Shown here piece by piece: positions 1-7,038 of a stretch of 12,689 bases of DNA (the stretch's first letter is position 1; each line of letters starts with the position of its first letter). The DNA comes from VXNE01 sp964518405. Lineage in GTDB: Bacteria > Pseudomonadota > Gammaproteobacteria > Pseudomonadales > Azotimanducaceae. Under the pieces are notes generated by a model that was not told the DNA's origin, did no database searches, and saw only the letters and a program-made list of their open reading frames with translations. Both the position numbers and the translations under genes were made by a program. Where the stretch lies: contig CAZFGB010000127.1 of NCBI GenBank assembly GCA_964518405.1, forward strand, positions 1-12,689. The letters are read 5' to 3'.

Positions 1-254
1 GTTGAACTTCTCCCTGGAATCCCCTCTCGACGGCGAAGCCGGCTCGCCCTCACACCCCACGCATCTAAAGATGCATGGAGCGAGGCCCAACCGGCCTGCG
101 TCTTTCGGGAAATATCCTTTGTATGTCAGTAGGTTAGTCCAGAATCGTTCGGTCGCAGCGATTCCGTGCGCGGGGCGCGTTATCCGTTCAGAATCGCCGG
201 TTTGTTCCCTCGGAACGAACGGCGCCCGAGGTAACGAACAAAGGAGAAAAGCCC
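1..254. other. Non-coding leader at left edge, upstream of integrase genes
   Basis: No gene is supported here. A small perfect inverted repeat sits at 61-74 (GCATCT-AA-AGATGC). From about 140 to 240 there are several short direct and inverted repeats, listed separately. This is where a tyrosine integrase usually has its promoter, arm-type sites and attachment site. I could not find a tRNA 3' end or any repeat with a second copy elsewhere in the window, so no attachment core can be named. A long open frame runs through this stretch into the integrase gene, but it is in the wrong frame and gives a low-complexity Arg/Pro/His-rich product. Confidence 0.5.
140..239. repeat. Short direct and inverted repeats before the first integrase
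   Basis: The octamer CAGAATCG occurs at 140-147 and 189-196, with an inverted GAATCG core at 159-164. The heptamer AACGAAC occurs at 214-220 and again at 233-239, 19 bp apart. A 6-bp stem (CCTCGG 208-213 with CCGAGG 226-231) lies between the AACGAAC copies. Such clusters next to an integrase start can be arm-binding sites or operators. That role is inference; short repeats also arise by chance. Confidence 0.35.
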
Positions 255-1403
255 ATGCGCATCCACGCCACCATCACCGAACGGACGCTTCGCCGCACCT
301 TCAAGGAGAAAAAACCTGGTCGGCACGGCCTGACCGTCATCGACCGGGACCTGCCGGCCTTCGGTTTCACGGTCGCGAAGAACGGCACAAAGACCTTCTT
401 CGTCCGGGCAAAACGCCCCGTCGGTTCGCCCAAGACCATCCTCGGCACGGCGCACGACATGACCGCTGCGGAGGCCCGGAAGAAGGCCGTCGCCGCCCTC
501 GCTGCTGCCGAGACCGAGCGCGAGACCGGCCCGCTGTTCGCCGACTTCGCGAAAGAGTTCATCCGTCGCCAGGGACATCGCTGGAAACCGGCCACGCGTC
601 AGGCCAACGAGTACCAGTTACGGCGCAACATCCTGCCCTTTTTCGGCGCGATGCCCGTCGCGAGCATCGCCCGTGCCGACGTGCGGCGGTGGTTCGATTC
701 GATGAGCGCCACCCCCGGCAACGCCAACCGCACCCTGCCCGTACTTTCGGTCATGATGCGACAGGCGGAACTGTGGAACCTTCGGCCCCAAGGCTCCAAT
801 CCCTGCCGCAATGTCCGGCGCTACAAGATGGTCCCACGCGAACGGTTCCTGTCGGTCGAGGAATTGAAACGGCTCGGTTCCGTGCTCGACCGCGCCGAGG
901 ATACGCTGGCCGCCGCCGCGATCCGGCTGCTGCTGTTCACCGGGGCGCGGTCGTCCGAGATCACGGGCCTTCGATGGGAATGGATACGCGGCGCACGTGC
1001 GGTGCTGCCCGACTCCAAGACCGGGCCGAAGACCATCCAGCTCCCGCCGCCCGCCCGGGCGGTGCTCGATGCCCTGCCGCGCGACAGCGAGTACGTATTC
1101 CCGAACGCTGCGGGCGACGCCCCGATGAAGAATCTCGGCTACCGCTGGCTGAAACTGCGCGATCGGGCGGGACTTGCCGATGTGCGCATCCACGACTGCC
1201 GACACACGTTCGCTTCCCACGCCGTCATGAGCGGACTGGACCTATATGCGGTCGGACGCCTGCTCGGCCATGCCGATCTGCTCTCCACCGAACGTTACGC
1301 CCATCTCGCCGACGCGCATGTCCGGGAAGCGGCGGGACGCATTTCCGGCATCGTCCACGGCGCCATGACCGCAAGCGTAAAGGAGGCCGGCCATGACGAA
1401 TAG
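255..1403 (+). CDS. Tyrosine recombinase/phage-type integrase (first of tandem pair)
   Basis: A 382-residue site-specific recombinase that should cut and rejoin DNA at an attachment site through a covalent 3'-phosphotyrosine link. The N-terminal 75 residues resemble the arm-binding domain of P4-like integrases. A core-binding domain follows (about 93-180), then the catalytic domain (about 195-365). The catalytic residues are all visible: R232 in TGARSSEI, K255 in DSKTG, H313 and R316 in RIHDCRHTF, H339 in LLGH, and nucleophile Y348 in ERYAHL. The ATG at 255 follows an AGGAG eight bases upstream, which fixes the start. The gene overlaps the next integrase by 11 bp, so the two are almost certainly co-translated. 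Its target site cannot be told from sequence. Confidence 0.93.
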   Translation: MRIHATITERTLRRTFKEKKPGRHGLTVIDRDLPAFGFTVAKNGTKTFFVRAKRPVGSPKTILGTAHDMTAAEARKKAVAALAAAETERETGPLFADFAKEFIRRQGHRWKPATRQANEYQLRRNILPFFGAMPVASIARADVRRWFDSMSATPGNANRTLPVLSVMMRQAELWNLRPQGSNPCRNVRRYKMVPRERFLSVEELKRLGSVLDRAEDTLAAAAIRLLLFTGARSSEITGLRWEWIRGARAVLPDSKTGPKTIQLPPPARAVLDALPRDSEYVFPNAAGDAPMKNLGYRWLKLRDRAGLADVRIHDCRHTFASHAVMSGLDLYAVGRLLGHADLLSTERYAHLADAHVREAAGRISGIVHGAMTASVKEAGHDE

Positions 1404-2844
1404 GAACCGCCATCTCCGGCTGACCGCCAAGGCCGTAACCGCCGCGAAGCCGCGTGCGAAGGAACACACACTCTGGGACGGGACGCTCGCGCACTTCGGG
1501 GTGCGGGTACAGCGCTCCGGGGTGAAGTCCTTCATCGTGCAGACCCGCGTGAACGGGCGCATGCGCAAGTACACCCTGGGGCGCTTTCCGGAGATGAGCA
1601 TCGGAAAGGCCCGCCGGGAAGCTGCGGCCGTGCTCGCCCGGCTGTGGGATGGGGAGGACATCCCATCGCCCCGAAAGACCCGGGCGCCGCTGTTCCGGGA
1701 ATTCGCCAAGCGTTACCGGGCGCGTCGCAAACACCGCTGGAAGCCATCCTCGCTCAAGACCTACGATGGCTATCTGTGTCACCGGCTGATGCCCGCGTTC
1801 GGCAAGCTGCGGCTCGACGCCATCGACCATGGTCGGGTTTCGGCGTGGTTCGACGCGGCCAGCGTCGACAAGCCCGGCGCGGCCAACCGCGCGTTCGAGA
1901 TCCTGCGCGCCATGCTCAGGACGGCCCGCCAGTGGGGCGACATCGGCGAGCAGGTACCCGACGCCTGCGCCAACATCGTCAGGAATCCGAGAAAGCCCGT
2001 CGCTCGCTTTCTCAACCGTGAGGAACTCGAACGGCTCGGCGCCGTCCTTGACGCGCGCAAGGCCAAGCATCGTTGGCCTGTCGCCGCGGTCCGGCTATTG
2101 ACGCTCACCGGCGCTCGGCTGTCCGAGATCCTCAACCTCAAGTGGGACGAGATCGGGGAACTTGGCGAGGACGGTGCTAGCGCACGGCTGGTGGATTCCA
2201 AGACCGGACCGCGCACCGTCTGGCTCGGACCCGAAGCGGCCAACGTGCTTGCGGCGCTTCCCCGCACCGCGGGCGCGGGGCGGGTGTTTCCCGGGAACCT
2301 CACGTCCAACCGACTCTACACGTTCTGGGTCGGCGTCCGGGACGAGGCCGGGCTGCCCGGCCTGCGCATCCACGACTGCCGCCACACCTGGGCTTCGCAG
2401 GGCGTGATGAACGGCGTCGGGCTGACCACCGTTGGACGGCTGCTCGGGCATCGCCAGCGCGACACCACCGCGATATACGCTCACCTGGACGACGCCACGC
2501 TCGGGAACGCCGCCGCACAGGTGGCTGCGGTCATCGCCTCCGCCATGCAATACGCGCCGGAGCCGACTCCTGCATCGGACGACTTGGAAATCGGAGGTGC
2601 CGGACCACCCGACGACCGGAACGCCGCAGACCCGGGGAGCGCACCCGCCAAACCGCCCTGTTCGGGCAAACCGGGAACGGGACGCAAGTGCTGCGGTACG
2701 GTTACGCAAGGTTCCGCCGTGCCGACCGTGCACAGTCGAGGCATCGACTGGCTGGCGGACGACACGTTCGGCGCCAACGCCGCGACCGCAGCCGACGATG
2801 CCGACGCCGCACTGTGCCGAATCAAGGGCGCGGACTGGCTGTGA
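1393..2844 (+). CDS. Tyrosine recombinase/phage-type integrase with long C-terminal tail (second of tandem pair)
   Basis: A 483-residue integrase and paralogue of the gene before it; the two share a 19-base identical stretch at 1183-1201 and 2363-2381, coding for the HxxR motif. The N-terminus (about 8-90) matches the DUF4102-type arm-binding domain (LTAKAV, then LWDGTLAHFGVRV). The core-binding domain follows at about 100-200. The catalytic set is complete: R242, K270, H327, R330, H353 and Y362 in AIYAHL. A strong AAAGGAGG at 1379-1386, six bases before the ATG, supports this start inside the end of the previous gene. Residues from about 390 on are an unusual tail rich in Ala, Pro and Asp with four Cys, beyond the usual integrase end. 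Its role is unknown. Confidence 0.92.
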   Translation: MTNRNRHLRLTAKAVTAAKPRAKEHTLWDGTLAHFGVRVQRSGVKSFIVQTRVNGRMRKYTLGRFPEMSIGKARREAAAVLARLWDGEDIPSPRKTRAPLFREFAKRYRARRKHRWKPSSLKTYDGYLCHRLMPAFGKLRLDAIDHGRVSAWFDAASVDKPGAANRAFEILRAMLRTARQWGDIGEQVPDACANIVRNPRKPVARFLNREELERLGAVLDARKAKHRWPVAAVRLLTLTGARLSEILNLKWDEIGELGEDGASARLVDSKTGPRTVWLGPEAANVLAALPRTAGAGRVFPGNLTSNRLYTFWVGVRDEAGLPGLRIHDCRHTWASQGVMNGVGLTTVGRLLGHRQRDTTAIYAHLDDATLGNAAAQVAAVIASAMQYAPEPTPASDDLEIGGAGPPDDRNAADPGSAPAKPPCSGKPGTGRKCCGTVTQGSAVPTVHSRGIDWLADDTFGANAATAADDADAALCRIKGADWL

Positions 2845-3076
2845 AACGACCCCGGGGCTCCGTCCAGTCCGGCGTCAACAGGTGCCGAATCCCGTAAGTA
2901 AGGGGATCGGGAATTCTATTGATCAGCGCTTCAACATCTTTCCAGAATGTTGATTGCAACGCGGCCTTCAGTTCGCTCAAAATTCAAGGTGATGCGACTT
3001 TGCCGCGTACCATCAAATTTCGATTACCCGCAGAGTCTGCATCCATCCCGACGACGACACAGGGACGTTCCGACCA
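2845..3076. other. Intergenic region between integrases and cargo gene
   Basis: No supported gene. The stretch is clearly more A/T-rich than the integrase genes and holds one perfect inverted repeat at 2931-2953. I saw no convincing promoter; a TTGCCG at 3000-3005 followed 17 bases later by ATTACC is weak. The composition change suggests that the junction between the integration module and the cargo lies here. Confidence 0.4.
2931..2953. repeat. Perfect 7-bp inverted repeat, 9-base loop
   Basis: TCAACAT (2931-2937) is mirrored by ATGTTGA (2947-2953) around CTTTCCAGA. No run of T follows, so it is not a classic terminator. It could be an operator, a recombinase core site or a weak hairpin; the sequence does not decide. 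Confidence 0.35.
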
Positions 3077-4219
3077 ATGCCAAACGAAGAACACCACAAC
3101 CAGGTAGACACCAATCCTCAACCGCGCGAAGAGATTATGCTGCTTTACCAGCAGACCGAGACGAATATCGGCCACGACTTGTACGTCTGCGTTCGATGCC
3201 TCAGAGAAACACACCGTGGGCAGGAGCCGCTGAGCGTATACCGGCAGAGTTCCCCCTATGTGCTCCTATGGCAGCACGGCTCTCGAAGGGTAATCCCCGG
3301 AAGCGTGTGTGAGTCGCTGAAGAATTTGAGTCTCGAACTGGAGCAGTTGACGGGCGCGCTACGCGACCGCGTAGCGCGAATAGAGGGTGCGGAGGGAACG
3401 CAGCGGGCTGGGGAGTATTACGAATACACCCGCGAACTAACCAACGGCTTGGTTTTGATTTCCTGTCTCGCCCGAAACCTGTTTCACATGTTTCCAAGGC
3501 TGACGGAGGATCTTTCCATCCAGTTGTTCGGCTATGAGGGTGAAGAGACAGACGAAATACGAGTGAAGGACTTAATGGATCTTTTCATACACAACAGGTA
3601 TATGAATCTGCGCAACGAATACATTACTGATTTGGTATCCGCGAAACCACCCGAGGGGACGGTCCTGACAGACACATTCATGGGACACCGATTCAAGTTT
3701 CATGATTTTCTGACTCAGATTCGAATAGCTATCGAGAGCATCACGATCAAAGATTTGACGACCCGGCTTCGGGGCTGCGTCGCATCCCTCACCCTTGACA
3801 CCCCTTATCAGGAGATCGTCTTCCTCGTCCAGAATACGGCTTCATTTTCGGATCTACTGGAGGCGACCATTCCCTTAGAATCATATGGCCAGATTCTCGA
3901 TATCCTGTTTCCCCGCTCAGAGAGAATTCCAAGTCCTGTGTTGATTGCTGCGAAAAGCAGGGGTGGTGAAATCCAACAGTCCATTGAATTCTCGAGCCCG
4001 CAGGTTACGGTGGGCGCTAGGCTCGACGAGAAAAAGGTGTGTATCAGAGTGAACGCGAAATCCGAATACTCAGTCGCGGGACGCGTCGTGCACACGTCTA
4101 CTGAGGTGCGCGAGAAGGATATCGACTACACGGACTTTTTTGACCTGATCGTTAGTGCGTTCGGGCAGGAGAAGCTCCTGAATATGGCGAGACGTATCGA
4201 GAACCTTCACAAGGCGTGA
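3077..4219 (+). CDS. Protein of unknown function (380 aa), candidate island cargo
   Basis: I do not recognise the family. The protein looks soluble, with no signal peptide or membrane segment. It has one N-terminal CVRC pair (C38, C41), a long Glu/Arg-rich helical stretch around 70-110 (SLELEQLTGAL, then RDRVARIEGAEG), and alternating helical and strand-like segments to the end. No nuclease, NTPase or DNA-binding motif stands out. The ATG at 3077 lacks a clear ribosome site; an in-frame ATG at 3137 has an AAGAG four to five bases before it and may be the true start, giving 360 residues. The codons are more A/T-rich than those of the integrases, which points to separate acquisition. The gene stands alone on the plus strand and converges on res. 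Lying between integrases and a defence cluster, it may be a defence gene, but that is only context. Confidence 0.75.
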   Translation: MPNEEHHNQVDTNPQPREEIMLLYQQTETNIGHDLYVCVRCLRETHRGQEPLSVYRQSSPYVLLWQHGSRRVIPGSVCESLKNLSLELEQLTGALRDRVARIEGAEGTQRAGEYYEYTRELTNGLVLISCLARNLFHMFPRLTEDLSIQLFGYEGEETDEIRVKDLMDLFIHNRYMNLRNEYITDLVSAKPPEGTVLTDTFMGHRFKFHDFLTQIRIAIESITIKDLTTRLRGCVASLTLDTPYQEIVFLVQNTASFSDLLEATIPLESYGQILDILFPRSERIPSPVLIAAKSRGGEIQQSIEFSSPQVTVGARLDEKKVCIRVNAKSEYSVAGRVVHTSTEVREKDIDYTDFFDLIVSAFGQEKLLNMARRIENLHKA

Positions 4220-4260
4220 CGGGGTCGGCACCGCGATTGACGACTGAACTACATATGCTC

Positions 4261-4270
4261 ACCACGTGGT
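4261..4270. repeat. Perfect 10-bp palindrome ACCACGTGGT
   Basis: A perfect palindrome lies about 40 bp past the stop of the unknown plus-strand gene, in the non-coding gap before the end of res. It could bind a dimeric protein. Chance occurrence is possible and no function is claimed. Confidence 0.3.
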
Positions 4271-4320
4271 ATCCGAGCCGAGGGAAGTAGACACCACATC
4301 ACTTGATCGTCCATCCCCAA

Positions 4321-4343
4321 CAAGGTCCTCGGCCCAGACCTTG
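4321..4343. terminator. Possible bidirectional hairpin between convergent genes
   Basis: A perfect stem, CAAGGTC (4321-4327) with GACCTTG (4337-4343), encloses a 9-base loop. It lies in the 202-bp gap between the stop of the plus-strand gene (4219) and the stop of res (4422), where a shared terminator is expected. Neither strand has a T-run after the stem, so intrinsic termination is doubtful. Confidence 0.3.
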
Positions 4344-4421
4344 CGGATAGACCCGATCAACGCCAACCCCACCAGGTCGACTTGGCCGATGTTCCGTTGG
4401 CAGTCTGCTGACCTTGCTCCG

Positions 4422-7034
4422 TCATTCCCTACCGGCGCTCCCGATGTAGGTTGGCAGCTTTGCCTTCCATTCGCTCATCAGAATTAACGTGCATTGGACC
4501 GTATCGCCGTTGTTTCTGACAAGTTCCAACTCACCGGCAGGAATCCCGTCGTCCCACAGAAAGCTGTCCGACAGGAACGACAGCATCTCGCGCTTATAGG
4601 CCGTATCGAGATTGTCGAGTTGATCGCCCTTGGTTTCGAGAATGGTGATTCGATTACACGCCCCATCGGACCGCACCGCAAAAATGAAATCGGGATAGAC
4701 CTTACCCCGTTTCCACCCCTGAATCCCGTATTGCGCTCGCGCGACGTTGCGGTGCCACCAGACAAGCGTTTCCTCACCGTCAAGGTAGATGGCGACATCC
4801 CGTTCATCCCGGTTGAGTTCATTGGAATACACAGGCGAAAAAAGGCTCCTCTCCAGGGCAACTCCGGTCCCGCCTACAAGCTGGCGGGCATTTACGGGTT
4901 CGGTGGTATCCATATGAAAGGGCATTTGCCAGTCTCCTCCGTCCAAGCGAAGGCGGAACTGGATCCTTCCAGCAAGAACTTCCTCCTTGAAGTGCGCTTC
5001 GGCCTGCTTGTCCCGCGCCTTGGCAAGTCCCCGGCGCAGTTCGTCAGTGACAAGGGCCGCGAACCGGCCAAGCATTTCCTCATCGAAACCACGGCTACGG
5101 AGGGCGGTGAGCAGTCGTCCAACGAGCTCGCGGCCGACGAATGGATTCGGAACGATGTCATTGATCATTCGCACGGCATAAGCCGGGTCGAACGCGAGGA
5201 CCTCGCCGCTCCATGAAACGGCTGTCTGGTCGATGAGATCATCGCCGGACTCGGTCAACCTGATGCGCTGCAACTGGCTCTCGGCAGCTTGTGCGTTCTC
5301 GGGAATGGCTTCCGCGATGGTTCTGGGGTTGAAGCCGCGCCAGTCGATGCGAAGTAGAACGTCGGTCTCGTAATCCAGATCGCGCACCTCGCCAGCTTCG
5401 ACGGTCATGACTTTCGGCAGGTAGATCTCGGTGGACGCAAACGCGGAACGCCGAGGAATCCTGCGAAATACGCTAGTCGTGCCGGCCATGTCGTCCTGCG
5501 GGACCTCCAGCACAAAGTCGCCCAAGCCATCGCGTTCGAGCCCTTCCTTGATCGCGTCAACCACGGAAGCGGTTTTCGCGTGATGCGTGACAATATGACA
5601 TTCGTCCAACGCATCGACTCCAGTCTTCATGGCGCCGGGCTGGCGAAGGATGCGCCCGACGAGTTGGGTCAGCGCCTGCTGATTTGTGCTAGCCGCCAGG
5701 GCGCAGAGCACATAGGCAAACGGGCAGTCCCAGCCTTCCTGAAGCGCCTGCTTGGTGATGATCGCGCGCACACGGTTCGTCGGCGACAAAAGGTCCAGGT
5801 TCTCGGGCTGTCTAAGGTCGTTGCGTTCGGCCGTCTTGATGGCGATCTCGGCATCGTCGAAGCCGACCGTCAGTAACCAGTCTCGGACATCCTCTGCGTG
5901 AATATGGTGGCCGTCCCGCTGATCGGCGCCCGTGCGCTCGACCTGGATCAACATGATTGGGCGGATATACCGATCCGTATCGGCCCGCAGTCGGCGCGCA
6001 TGTTCATCGAGGCTGTTCAGCCGTTCGAGCGCCACATTCAGCGTCGCTCGCCAATCCGTTCCCTGGCGCGGGTCCAGATTGAGAGGCATCTTGATCATGC
6101 CCTCGCGGTCCAGTTCGCGGCCGGTCACTTCCACAAGTACGTTTGCATAGCGACCTGGTCGCGGGTTGCGTCCGCCCCGAGGTTGCACATCCTTTGGCGT
6201 CGCGGTGAGTTCCAATACGAAGCAGGGGTTGAATCCGTAGAGCGTTGCGAACGCGAGATCGGAAATCGCCCGGTGGCCTTCGTCGAGAACCACCACAGGG
6301 CGTATCACGCGCAGTGCGTTTCCGAGGGAATCCTTCACCATCGGAAAGCCGTCGTCGTAGCCGTCGAGGTTCGGTATCCGCTCCAGCGTCGCCTTGTGGA
6401 CCTGTTGCTCGCCCTCCGGCGGAAAGAAACCGTGGACGTCGCCGCGATCCTGAAACATCTTCAGCGTTTCCTTGGTCTGGCGATTCGCGGATTGCAGCAT
6501 CAGGAGCATGACGCACAGGTTGTTCTCCACGTCCCTCGCATCGAGCCGGTGAGTCTTCTCCATGATCCGCACGCGCCCAGCGGCGGCCCGATCAAGCGCC
6601 TGCCGGTAGGGGTGCTGCCGGTTCGTCAGATTCCCGAGCGTCTGACGGTAGATCGCTTCGTTCGGAACGATCCACAGAACGAAGCCGGAGTTCCGTTCGA
6701 GATACTGCCCCATGATTCGCGACACACTCGATATTGCAAGCCACGTCTTGCCGCCACCCGTAGGTACCTTGAATACGGCGTTCGGTACGGAACGACCGCA
6801 GCCGTCGCTGCGCGGTGAATACGGAAACGCCGCACGTGATGCCGGCAGCTTGCCTCTCTCTTGCATCGCCATCCAGGCATCTCTGGCGAAATGCGGTATT
6901 GGAACATCGAGGTCGGGTTCGCGCACGGCAAAAGCGGCAAACCGATCAGCCCTCGACTTCTTCTCCTTCAGCGCGTCGATGTAGTCCTCGAGCGTTGCCA
7001 GCGCCCGCTCCTGATAATCGAGCTTGCGAAACAC
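4422..7034 (-). CDS. res: Type III restriction enzyme, Res subunit (helicase-endonuclease)
   Basis: ATP-dependent restriction subunit that acts in complex with Mod, moves along DNA and cuts unmodified DNA. Counting from the GTG at 7034 (870 residues), superfamily 2 helicase motifs appear in order: Walker A PTGGGKT (91-97), DEGH box (251-254), TATP (277-280), EGWDCP (433-438) and QLVGRILR (457-464). Near the C-terminus is a PD-(D/E)xK nuclease site: D782 in YPDF, then E800 and K802 in LETKGD. Both activities therefore look intact. The start is uncertain: a TTG at 7067 would add 11 residues and overlap mod by 29 bp. The GTG at 7034 places the familiar KLDYQERAL near the N-terminus and lies 4 bp after the mod stop, so I prefer it. 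Co-transcribed with mod. Confidence 0.93.
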   Translation of the reverse strand: MFRKLDYQERALATLEDYIDALKEKKSRADRFAAFAVREPDLDVPIPHFARDAWMAMQERGKLPASRAAFPYSPRSDGCGRSVPNAVFKVPTGGGKTWLAISSVSRIMGQYLERNSGFVLWIVPNEAIYRQTLGNLTNRQHPYRQALDRAAAGRVRIMEKTHRLDARDVENNLCVMLLMLQSANRQTKETLKMFQDRGDVHGFFPPEGEQQVHKATLERIPNLDGYDDGFPMVKDSLGNALRVIRPVVVLDEGHRAISDLAFATLYGFNPCFVLELTATPKDVQPRGGRNPRPGRYANVLVEVTGRELDREGMIKMPLNLDPRQGTDWRATLNVALERLNSLDEHARRLRADTDRYIRPIMLIQVERTGADQRDGHHIHAEDVRDWLLTVGFDDAEIAIKTAERNDLRQPENLDLLSPTNRVRAIITKQALQEGWDCPFAYVLCALAASTNQQALTQLVGRILRQPGAMKTGVDALDECHIVTHHAKTASVVDAIKEGLERDGLGDFVLEVPQDDMAGTTSVFRRIPRRSAFASTEIYLPKVMTVEAGEVRDLDYETDVLLRIDWRGFNPRTIAEAIPENAQAAESQLQRIRLTESGDDLIDQTAVSWSGEVLAFDPAYAVRMINDIVPNPFVGRELVGRLLTALRSRGFDEEMLGRFAALVTDELRRGLAKARDKQAEAHFKEEVLAGRIQFRLRLDGGDWQMPFHMDTTEPVNARQLVGGTGVALERSLFSPVYSNELNRDERDVAIYLDGEETLVWWHRNVARAQYGIQGWKRGKVYPDFIFAVRSDGACNRITILETKGDQLDNLDTAYKREMLSFLSDSFLWDDGIPAGELELVRNNGDTVQCTLILMSEWKAKLPTYIGSAGRE

Positions 7035-7038
7035 GAAG

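Noticed and set aside
1..60. Possible tRNA or tmRNA 3' end as integration target
   Set aside because: No T-arm sequence, CCA end or acceptor pairing could be built, so no RNA gene is called.
2..1396. 464-residue open frame on the plus strand across the leader and first integrase
   Set aside because: It runs in a different frame from the integrase, and the product is low-complexity Arg/Pro/His. The integrase frame has motifs and a good ribosome site.
1225..2070. 281-residue open frame on the minus strand, opposite the integrases
   Set aside because: Antisense to two clear genes. Long antisense frames are expected in GC-rich DNA, and it has no recognisable motif.
2095..2733. 212-residue open frame on the minus strand, opposite the second integrase
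   Set aside because: Antisense shadow with no family signal.
4266..4487. 73-residue open frame in the convergent gap
   Set aside because: No ribosome site, low-complexity Ser/Thr/Pro composition, and it runs into the end of res on the opposite strand.
5898..6818. 306-residue open frame on the plus strand, opposite res
   Set aside because: Lies fully antisense to the helicase motifs of res; its sequence reads as a reverse-complement shadow.
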